Shown here piece by piece: positions 14,787-20,275 of a stretch of 20,275 nucleotides of DNA (position 1 is its first letter; each line of letters opens with the position of its first letter). The notes beneath the pieces are model-generated. The model was given only the letters and a program-made list of their open reading frames with translations, was not told the origin of the DNA and ran no database searches. This DNA is from Yinghuangia elevatio (GTDB taxonomy: Bacteria > Actinomycetota > Actinomycetes > Streptomycetales > Streptomycetaceae). The stretch spans positions 1-20,275 of the forward strand of contig NZ_JBEZFP010000157.1 in the NCBI RefSeq assembly GCF_040649515.1. Reading direction: 5' to 3'. A program made the translations under genes and the position numbers.

Positions 14787-15541
14787 GGTTCACCCGCCGT
14801 CGTGTCAGTGCTTTGGTCGTCCGCTTGGTCCGTGGCCTCCCCCGCCGGCCCGTCTGCGGTCCCGCCCGCGGTCTCGTCCGGGTGCAGCGCGTCCAGGATG
14901 AGCGTGAGGCCGAACGCGAACTCGTCGCCGTAGTCGTACCCGGGCTTGAGCGCGTGCTGGGTGGCGAGTTCGGTCAGGTGCGGGTACGCGTCGGCGGCCA
15001 TGTCGTCGAAGATCGCGCTCGCGACCTCCGCCAACTCGTCCGAGCCGCTGAACGGCAGGCTCAGTTCCTGGATCACGAACCCGTACAGGTAGCTGTCGAT
15101 CAGCGAGAACGCGTGTGCCGCCATCGGGACCGAGAACCCCGCGGCGCGCAGCGCGCCGAGGACGGCGTCGTGGTGGCGCAGCGTCGCGGGCCCCGGCCGG
15201 GAGCGCGAGTCCATGAGCCCGACGGCCCACGGGTGGCGCCGCAGCGCGGCGCGCGCCGACGCCGTGCGCTGCCACATCGCGCTCTTCCAGTCCGTGTCGC
15301 GCGGCGGCAGGTCGATCTCGTCGAACACCGCGTCCACCATGCCGTCGAGGATGTCGTCGCGGCCGTCGACGTGGTGGTAGAGCGACATCGCCTCGACGCC
15401 CAGCGGCTGGGCGACGGCCCGCATGGTGAGTGCCGCCGAGCCCTTCTCGTCGGCCACCTGCATCGCCGTACGGATCACCCGCTCGCGGCTGAGCGGAGTG
15501 CGCGCCGCGGCTTTGCGGGGGCTCTTTGCTCCCTCGCGCAT
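14780..15541 (-). CDS. TetR/AcrR family transcriptional regulator
   Basis: This 253-residue repressor has an N-terminal DNA-binding domain: SRERVIRTAMQVADEKGSAA, then the helix-turn-helix LTMRAVAQPLGVEAMSLYHH at about residues 38-57. The large ligand-binding region resembles the TetR C-terminal domain type (WAVGLMDSRSRPGPATLRHH, FSLIDSYLYGFVIQE, FAFGLTLILDAL). The last 25 or so residues are an acidic, Thr/Gly-rich tail. The ATG at 15539-15541 is chosen over a GTG seven codons earlier because an AAGGAGGAG ribosome site lies directly before it. It is divergent from an NAD(P)-binding oxidoreductase, and two matching operators lie between them, so it probably represses that gene and itself. The ligand is unknown. 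Confidence 0.92.
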   Translation of the reverse strand: MREGAKSPRKAAARTPLSRERVIRTAMQVADEKGSAALTMRAVAQPLGVEAMSLYHHVDGRDDILDGMVDAVFDEIDLPPRDTDWKSAMWQRTASARAALRRHPWAVGLMDSRSRPGPATLRHHDAVLGALRAAGFSVPMAAHAFSLIDSYLYGFVIQELSLPFSGSDELAEVASAIFDDMAADAYPHLTELATQHALKPGYDYGDEFAFGLTLILDALHPDETAGGTADGPAGEATDQADDQSTDTTAGEPG

Positions 15542-15595
15542 CCGCTCCTCCTTCGTTCTCACTGCTTGTGGTCTCAGTGCCCTGGCCTGCTGTTC

Positions 15596-15624
15596 TTGAC
15601 TGCCTTACGGCATAAGGTTAGCGT
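15596..15624 (+). promoter_or_regulatory. Promoter for the oxidoreductase gene (-35 TTGACT, -10 TAGCGT)
   Basis: TTGACT (15596-15601) and TAGCGT (15619-15624) are separated by 17 bp, fitting the principal-sigma pattern TTGACn-N17-TAnnnT. Operator 1 fills the spacer and operator 2 covers the expected start point near 15631. Confidence 0.65.
15601..15617. promoter_or_regulatory. TetR operator 1
   Basis: TGCCTTACGGCATAAGG contains the inverted repeat CCTTA/TAAGG (15603-15607 and 15613-15617) around a 5-bp centre. It lies between the -35 and -10 boxes. The sequence TGCCTTACnnCATAAGG is shared with operator 2. Confidence 0.75.
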
Positions 15625-15640
15625 GCCTTACATCATAAGG
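15624..15640. promoter_or_regulatory. TetR operator 2
   Basis: TGCCTTACATCATAAGG contains the same CCTTA/TAAGG inverted repeat (15626-15630 and 15636-15640), centred 23 bp from operator 1. It covers the inferred transcription start of the oxidoreductase. A TATGAT hexamer reading toward tetR (15632-15637, minus strand) lies inside it, which suggests autoregulation. Confidence 0.75.
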
Positions 15641-15666
15641 CTGACACGTCGGCGGAGGGCTGCGCG

Positions 15667-16377
15667 ATGGATGCGGATGCTGTGCACGACCGGGTGAAGA
15701 AGGTCTGCATCGTGGGTGCCTCGGGGAAGCTCGGGCAGTACATGGTCCGGCACGCGCTGGACCGCGGCTACGAGGTGGTCGGCGTCTGCCGGGAGCGCAG
15801 CGTGCCGAAGCTGGCCGCGTTCGCCGACCGGATCACCGTCGTCCCGGGGCAGACGAACGACCGGGAGGTGATCCGGCGGGCCGTCGACGGGTGCGACGGG
15901 GTGCTGACGGTCCTGGTCCCGTGGGGCGTACGCCAGTACTCGTCGGGTACGGCGCAGGCCGTCCTCGACTACGCGAAGCCCGGCGCGCGCCTGGTGTTCT
16001 CGTGCGGCTGGCACATCACGCGCGACGGCAAGGACAAGTATTCGCGTGCGTTCACCACCCTGCTTCGCATCGCCGCCTGGGTGGGCAAGGCCGTCCGCGC
16101 GGTCGAGATCGACGACCAGGTCGAGGCCTGTCGCCGGGTGTTCGCGAGCGACACCCGCTGGACCGTGGTGCGGGGCAGCGACCTGGAGGAGGGGGAGAGC
16201 CAGGGGCTGCCCGTGTGGCGCCGGCACGTGGGCGACCCCGTGCTGTCCGGCAACCTGACCCGGCGCGTGGACTTCGCGTTGTTCATGGTGGAGGCGCTCA
16301 CCGACGACACGCTCGTGCGCGAGGCCCCGGCGATCGTCGGCCGCCTCACGCCGGGCGTCCTCGCAGCGTCGGCGTGA
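15667..16377 (+). CDS. NAD(P)-binding oxidoreductase, NmrA/atypical SDR type
   Basis: This 236-residue Rossmann protein has the dinucleotide motif GASGKLG at residues 17-23 (GxxGxxG), then YEVVGVCRERS as the cofactor-selecting strand. No classical YxxxK catalytic pair is evident in the usual position, so it is placed with NmrA-like/atypical short-chain dehydrogenases rather than classical ones. Other blocks are CDGVLTVLVPWGV, ARLVFSCGWHITRDG and TRWTVVRGSDLEEGE. GGAGGG lies 8 nt before the ATG. It faces a TetR regulator and its promoter carries two operators, so it is probably induced by a small molecule, perhaps one it reduces or one related to it. The substrate is unknown. Confidence 0.85.
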   Translation: MDADAVHDRVKKVCIVGASGKLGQYMVRHALDRGYEVVGVCRERSVPKLAAFADRITVVPGQTNDREVIRRAVDGCDGVLTVLVPWGVRQYSSGTAQAVLDYAKPGARLVFSCGWHITRDGKDKYSRAFTTLLRIAAWVGKAVRAVEIDDQVEACRRVFASDTRWTVVRGSDLEEGESQGLPVWRRHVGDPVLSGNLTRRVDFALFMVEALTDDTLVREAPAIVGRLTPGVLAASA

Positions 16378-16513
16378 GCGGACCATGCGATTCGGCGCGG
16401 TTCCGTTCCGCGTCCCTCCATCGGTGCGGCTGAACTGCGGCAGGCGCGTTCCTCGGGGAGGATCACTGGAGGACTGCGGTTCGACGTACCCGACTCCCGT
16501 GGAGGGCCGACGC

Positions 16514-17821
16514 GTGGCGAAGAAGGCGGACAAGGCGGCGGACGACGCGCTCGTGAGGGCAAGCCTCCGGGCTGTGCCGGGCGGCAAGGCCGACGGCGGC
16601 GCGGCCGGCGAGGGGGCCAAGGCGTCCGGGGCGTCGGGCGCATCGAAGTCGGGCGCATCGAAGTCGGGCACGCCGGGCGGGAAGCGGCGCGCCGAGTCCG
16701 CGGTGGAGCGGCCCGCCCGCCCGCTGGCCTCCGAAGTCGGCGCAGGCAAGGCCGGGAAGCCCGGGAAGTCGGCGAAGGCCGGCAAGACGGAGAAGGCGGG
16801 AAAGACCGGGAAGGCGGAGAGGGCAGAGAAGGCAGAGAAGAGCGCCAAGCCGGACAAGGCCGGAAAGAAGGCCAAGAAGAAGGACCACGACAAGGACGGC
16901 GGGAAGGACGCCCGGGCGGCGCGGCCTGCCTCGCCGCTGCTGCGCGTGGTCCACGGCTCGGTGCCGCCCGCGCCCGCGAACGTCCCCTCGGTCCGCGACG
17001 TTCTGCGCCTGCACGGCGGCGCGGTCGACCTCGCCAGCGCCGACGCCCGCGCGACACCGCACGCGCCCGGCGGCAAGGCGGAGGCTCTGGCCGACATCGC
17101 GGCCATGGAGCCGCGGCTCGCCGAACTCCAGGAACGGCTGTACGCCCAGGCCGTCGCGGGCGGCTCCCGCAAGCGGTTGCTCCTGGTGCTCCAGGGCATG
17201 GACACGTCCGGCAAGGGCGGCGTGGTCAAGCACGTCATCGGGCAGTTCAACCCGTCCGGCTGCCACATCCACGCGTTCAAGTCCCCCACGCGCGACGAGT
17301 CGGCGCACCCGTTCCTGTGGCGGATCCGCCAACAGGTCCCGGCGCCGGGCCTGATCGGCATCTTCGACCGGTCGCACTACGAGGACGTCCTGATCGTGCG
17401 GGTGCGCGACCTGGTCCCGCGCAGCGTGTGGTCCCGCCGGTACGCGACCATCAACCGCTTCGAGCAGTCGCTGCACGACGACGACGTCACGGTCGTCAAG
17501 GTGTTCCTGCACATCTCGTACGACGAGCAGCGCGAACGCCTTCTGGAACGCCTCGACAACCCGGACAAGCACTGGAAGTTCAACCCGGGCGACATCGACG
17601 AGCGCGCGCTGTGGCCGGCGTACCAGGACGCGTACGAGGCCGTGCTGCAGAAGTGCACGACCGACACCGCCCCTTGGTACGTCGTGCCGGCCGACCGCAA
17701 GTGGTACCGCAATTGGGCGATCAGCCGGCTCCTCCTGGAGCATCTGGAGGAGATGGATCCGCACTACCCGCAGGGCCACTTCGACGTCGAGGCGGAGCGG
17801 AAGCGCCTTCTGGAGACCTGA
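16514..17821 (+). CDS. ppk2: PPK2-family polyphosphate kinase with Lys-rich N-terminal extension
   Basis: PPK2 enzymes transfer phosphate between polyphosphate and nucleotides. The catalytic domain carries Walker A GMDTSGKGG at residues 228-236 (Lys234), a lid-type FKSPTRDESAHPFLWRI and Walker B DRSHYED from Asp285, then VRDLVPRSVWSRRYATINRF and WKFNPGDIDERALWPAYQDA. PPK2 classes are hard to split by eye. Most PPK2 proteins of about 300 residues lack what is seen here: some 150 extra N-terminal residues rich in Lys, Ala and Gly, with 19 lysines in residues 79-131 in an x-x-K pattern, probably disordered. The GTG start has GGAGGG 7 nt upstream; an open frame to 16385 has no ribosome site. Total length is 435 residues. 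Confidence 0.92.
   Translation: MAKKADKAADDALVRASLRAVPGGKADGGAAGEGAKASGASGASKSGASKSGTPGGKRRAESAVERPARPLASEVGAGKAGKPGKSAKAGKTEKAGKTGKAERAEKAEKSAKPDKAGKKAKKKDHDKDGGKDARAARPASPLLRVVHGSVPPAPANVPSVRDVLRLHGGAVDLASADARATPHAPGGKAEALADIAAMEPRLAELQERLYAQAVAGGSRKRLLLVLQGMDTSGKGGVVKHVIGQFNPSGCHIHAFKSPTRDESAHPFLWRIRQQVPAPGLIGIFDRSHYEDVLIVRVRDLVPRSVWSRRYATINRFEQSLHDDDVTVVKVFLHISYDEQRERLLERLDNPDKHWKFNPGDIDERALWPAYQDAYEAVLQKCTTDTAPWYVVPADRKWYRNWAISRLLLEHLEEMDPHYPQGHFDVEAERKRLLET
16634..16663. repeat. 15-bp direct repeat, two copies (tcgggcgcatcgaag)
   Basis: Two perfect adjacent copies lie inside the ppk2 N-terminal extension and encode (S-G-A-S-K) twice. A partial third copy follows. Confidence 0.85.
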
Positions 17822-17822
17822 A

Positions 17823-17837
17823 CTGACGCGCCGTCAG
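17823..17837 (+). terminator. Small hairpin directly after ppk2
   Basis: CTGACG/CGTCAG is a 6-bp stem with a 3-nt loop starting one base after the ppk2 stop codon. It may act with the larger hairpin at 17891-17920. Confidence 0.4.
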
Positions 17838-17890
17838 ATACGTAACTCGGGACACCTCGAACAGCAGGCGCCACAGGGGCCCCACGGCTT

Positions 17891-17924
17891 GTGCGGATCG
17901 GTAAGGAAACCGGTCCGCATTTGC
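17891..17924 (+). terminator. Terminator hairpin downstream of ppk2
   Basis: TGCGGATCGGT (17892-17902) pairs with ACCGGTCCGCA (17909-17919), giving 11 bp with one G-U and a 6-nt AAGGAA loop. A short TTT follows. This is the best terminator-like structure in the 645-bp gap. Confidence 0.7.
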
Positions 17925-18188
17925 CGTTCCGGACGAAATCTCGACACGTGTCACCAAAGAATGCCGGCCCGCCCGGTTGACTTGCCCGGGGGGCCGTTCC
18001 ACCCTGGCGATCCGGAGCACACGGTTCCGAGGTGATCTCCCGGCCGGGGCTACCGCACACTGATCGACACGTGCCCACCGGCGGCTTCGCGCCGCCGCGC
18101 ACGAAGCTCCTCGGTCCCTCCGCGGCGATCGCAAGCGGCACCACGCACCTGCGCACCCGCAATGCCGCACGCCCGCACGGCTGTTCCG

Positions 18189-18335
18189 CCGTACCGCGTT
18201 CTGCCGTTCCGCGTTCTGCCGTTCCGCGCACCGCTGTTCGCGCACCGCCGTTTTGCGTACGTCAGTTTCGCGTACCTCCGTTCGCGTACCTCCGTTCGCG
18301 TACCTCCGCTCCGTGTACTCCGTTCTGCGTTCCTG
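18189..18335. repeat. Degenerate 14-15-bp tandem repeat, about ten copies
   Basis: Units resemble CCGTTCCGCGTACCT. Examples are 18189-18203 and 18204-18218 (CCGTTCCGCGTTCTG) and two adjacent copies of CCGTTCGCGTACCT near 18278-18305. Unit length alternates between 14 and 15 bp, so it is unlikely to be coding. The core GCGTAC recurs in the second half. Confidence 0.8.
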
Positions 18336-18466
18336 AGTACCGCCCGACCCCGCGCCGCGGGGCGGTCCGTCCTGCCGTACGAACCGGAACCGGATCTTGT
18401 CGTTCCGCTTGATCGTCGAGCCGCCGCGACGGTCCGGTCCGGTCACGAGCACGGGAAGGGAACCCC

Positions 18467-20215
18467 ATGTCCGAACAGACCAGTGGGACCGCCGCATCGG
18501 AGCCCAACCGCAGGGCGGTCATCGGCGGCCTGGCGGGTGCCGCCGCGCTGACCGCACTGCAGTGGACCCCCGCGTTCCGCGTCGAGTCCGCAGACGCCGC
18601 CGTCCCCGCTCCGCCGGGCCTGCCGGCCGGGATATCGGCGTATCTCCAGGCGTACCGCAACTGGTCCGGCGAGATCCGTGTCGACGAGGTGTGGACGTGC
18701 GCGCCCACGACGCCCGCCCAGGTCGTCTCCCTCGCCAACTGGGCCCGCGCGCAAGGCTGGAAGCTCCGCGCCAAGGGCTACAGCCACAACTGGTCGCCGC
18801 TGATGATCCAGCCGGGTACGCCGACGAACATCCTGCTCGTCGACACCACCCAGCACCTGACCGCGGTGACCGTCAACTCCGGCTCGCCCGCCAGCGTCAC
18901 CGCGCAGACCGGCGTGTCGATGCTGACACTGCTCACCGCGCTGGAGAACGCCGGCTACGGCGTCACCGCCACCCCCGCACCCGGCGACCTCAGCCTCGGC
19001 GGCGTCCTGGCCATCGACGGACACGGCACGGCGGTTCCCAAGTCCGGCGAAACCCTGACCCCCGGCCACACGTTCGGGTCGCTCAGCAACCTGATCCTGT
19101 CCCTGACCGCGGTCGTGTGGGACCCCGGCACCAGCCAGTACAAACTGCGGACGTTCCAGCGCAACGACCTGGCCATCGGGCCGCTCCTGGTCAACCTCGG
19201 ACGCGCTTTCGTCACCGAGGTGACCCTGCGGGTGGGCGCCAACAAGCGCCTGCGCTGCCAGAGTTGGTTCAACATCAACGTCGACGAGATGTTCGCGCCG
19301 CCGGCCTCGGCGACGGGCAACTCGTTCGCGAGCTTCGTCAACCAGACCGGCCGCGTCGAGGCTATCTGGTTCCCCTTCACCCTCGTCCCGTGGCTCAAGG
19401 TGTGGTCGGTCTCGCCGAGCAAGCCGTTCTTTGCGAAGACCGCCAACGGGCCCTACAACTACCCCTTCAGCGACTTCCTGTCCGAGGACGCCGCGGACCT
19501 CCTCGGCCAGATCACCGCGGGGGCCGCGAACCTGACCCCGACCTTCTGCAACACCCAGATGGGCGTGGTCGGTTCGGGCCTCATCGTGACCGGCTCGTGG
19601 GATCTGTGGGGCTGGTCGAAGAACACCATGCTCTACATCAAGCCGACCACGATGCGCGTCACCGCGAACGGCTACGCGATCCTCACCAAGCGCGCCGACA
19701 TCCAGAAGGTCGTCAGCGAGTTCTACACGTACTACAAGAACTCGCTGAACACGTACGCCAACCAGGGCCGGTACCCCATGAACGGCCCCCTGGAGATCCG
19801 CGTCACCGGGCTCGACAACCCCGCCGACGCGCAGTTCGCCGGTGCTGTGCACCCGACGCTGTCCGCGATCCGCAACCGGGCGGACCACCCCGAGTGGGAC
19901 GTCGCGGTGTGGCTCGACATCCTCACGGTGCCCGGCACGCCGTACAGCCAGCAGTTCTACCGCGAGACCGAGCAGTGGGTCTTCGCGAACTACTCGGGCA
20001 CATACGCGCAGGTGCGCCCTGAGTGGTCCAAGGGCTGGGGCTACAGCGGGACGGCGGCCTGGGCCGACGCCACGATGCTGACGACCACCGTGCCGAACCA
20101 GTACCGGACCGGTGTGCCGGCCGGCAACAACTGGGACAGCGCGGTCTCGCTGCTCAACCAGTACGACCCGCACAAGGTCTTCTCGAACGGCTTCCTCAAC
20201 TCGCTGCTGGTCTGA
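18467..20215 (+). CDS. Type II cholesterol oxidase (VAO-fold, covalent FAD), Tat-exported
   Basis: This secreted flavoenzyme of 582 residues oxidises cholesterol to cholest-4-en-3-one with production of H2O2. It begins with a Tat signal: NRRAVIGG at residues 14-21, a hydrophobic stretch and an ADAA cleavage region near 42-45. The sequence closely follows Brevibacterium sterolicum CHOD-II as I remember it. GYSHNWSPL contains His107, the expected covalent FAD site (family GAMHGWTPL). GGVLAIDGHGTAVP is the FAD-binding loop. EAIWFPF contains Glu298, and GPLEIR contains Glu443 and Arg445, matching the catalytic Glu/Glu/Arg set. The C-terminus RPEWSKGW and DPHKVFSNGF is also conserved. A purine-rich GGGAAGGGAA precedes the ATG. 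It is unrelated in fold to the GMC-type oxidases that are commoner in Streptomyces. Confidence 0.94.
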   Translation: MSEQTSGTAASEPNRRAVIGGLAGAAALTALQWTPAFRVESADAAVPAPPGLPAGISAYLQAYRNWSGEIRVDEVWTCAPTTPAQVVSLANWARAQGWKLRAKGYSHNWSPLMIQPGTPTNILLVDTTQHLTAVTVNSGSPASVTAQTGVSMLTLLTALENAGYGVTATPAPGDLSLGGVLAIDGHGTAVPKSGETLTPGHTFGSLSNLILSLTAVVWDPGTSQYKLRTFQRNDLAIGPLLVNLGRAFVTEVTLRVGANKRLRCQSWFNINVDEMFAPPASATGNSFASFVNQTGRVEAIWFPFTLVPWLKVWSVSPSKPFFAKTANGPYNYPFSDFLSEDAADLLGQITAGAANLTPTFCNTQMGVVGSGLIVTGSWDLWGWSKNTMLYIKPTTMRVTANGYAILTKRADIQKVVSEFYTYYKNSLNTYANQGRYPMNGPLEIRVTGLDNPADAQFAGAVHPTLSAIRNRADHPEWDVAVWLDILTVPGTPYSQQFYRETEQWVFANYSGTYAQVRPEWSKGWGYSGTAAWADATMLTTTVPNQYRTGVPAGNNWDSAVSLLNQYDPHKVFSNGFLNSLLV

Positions 20216-20230
20216 CCGCACCCGCGGTCC

Positions 20231-20257
20231 GGCCGCCGCCGAGGACAGGCGGTGGCC
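20231..20257 (+). terminator. Terminator hairpin after the cholesterol oxidase gene
   Basis: GGCCGCCGCC (20231-20240) pairs with GGCGGTGGCC (20248-20257) over a 7-nt loop, with one G-U pair, 15 nt after the stop codon. Confidence 0.7.
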
Positions 20258-20275
20258 CGGTCCCCCCGGCACCGG

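Larger units (their letters stand above)
17822..18466. other. Non-coding gap between ppk2 and the cholesterol oxidase gene
   Basis: The 645-bp gap holds two hairpins just after ppk2, a mixed region with no supported gene, and a 14-15-bp degenerate tandem repeat. The last 130 bp presumably hold the promoter of the oxidase gene, but no convincing -35/-10 pair was found. A 258-codon open frame exists on the minus strand. It runs through the repeat (whose 14/15-bp periods break coding periodicity) and into the ppk2 3' end, and looks like Arg-rich shadow translation. Confidence 0.6.

Noticed and set aside
16385..16513. Upstream ATG for the ppk2 gene
   Set aside because: There is no ribosome site there, while GGAGGG lies 7 nt before the GTG at 16514; the extra residues look like translated leader.
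17721..18497. 258-codon open frame on the minus strand
   Set aside because: It spans a repeat whose 14/15-bp periods break codon phase, overlaps the ppk2 3' end and the oxidase start, has Arg-rich shadow composition and no recognisable motif or ribosome site.

Overview
The window is very GC-rich DNA with third-codon-position G/C bias, GTG starts, GGAGG-type ribosome sites and a gene set typical of Streptomyces-like Actinomycetota. Typical markers are DUF3000-hemE, a DUF4349 lipoprotein, HemG/HemQ of the coproporphyrin-dependent haem route, an isolated murC, and a pyrimidine reductase divergent from zapE. I read it as chromosomal sequence of a member of the Streptomycetaceae or a close relative. 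The genus cannot be fixed from the sequence alone. No rRNA, tRNA, CRISPR array or insertion sequence was seen.

Layout. 1-127: a TauD/TfdA-like fragment without its N-terminus. 128-5853: the haem block, with DUF3000 (-), hemE (+), a DUF4349 lipoprotein (-), hemG/cgoX (+) and hemQ/chdC (+), closed by a strong hairpin. 6005-7444: an ogt-type O6-alkylguanine methyltransferase and a DUF4291 protein (both +). 7479-9972 (-): a tightly coupled three-gene operon. It encodes a two-TM TIGR04222-type protein with a Cys/Gly/Ser tail, a DUF692/MNIO (multinuclear non-haem iron oxygenase) enzyme, and a SCO6045-like small protein. 10068-12749 (-): msrB, murC and a USP-like protein. 12832-14761: pyrimidine reductase (-) divergent from zapE (+). 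14780-16377: a TetR regulator (-) divergent from an NAD(P)-binding oxidoreductase (+), with two near-identical operators over the promoter. 16514-17821: a PPK2 polyphosphate kinase with a long Lys/Ala/Gly extension. 17822-18466: an intergenic region with terminator hairpins and a degenerate tandem repeat. 18467-20215: a Tat-exported type II (covalent FAD, VAO-fold) cholesterol oxidase.

The best candidate for a little-described system is the 7479-9972 operon. A membrane-anchored protein with nine regularly spaced cysteines in a glycine/serine tail is translationally coupled to an iron oxygenase of the family that modifies Cys-containing peptides, and then to a small partner protein. I infer that the tail is the substrate and the product is a surface-tethered modified Cys polymer, perhaps metal-binding; no product is visible in the sequence.

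A second theme is the number of short tandem repeats with periods of 6 to 15 bp. They lie in the DUF4349 gene, across the hemG stop codon, in the hemG-hemQ gap, in the SCO6045-like gene, upstream of murC, in the ppk2 extension and upstream of the cholesterol oxidase.
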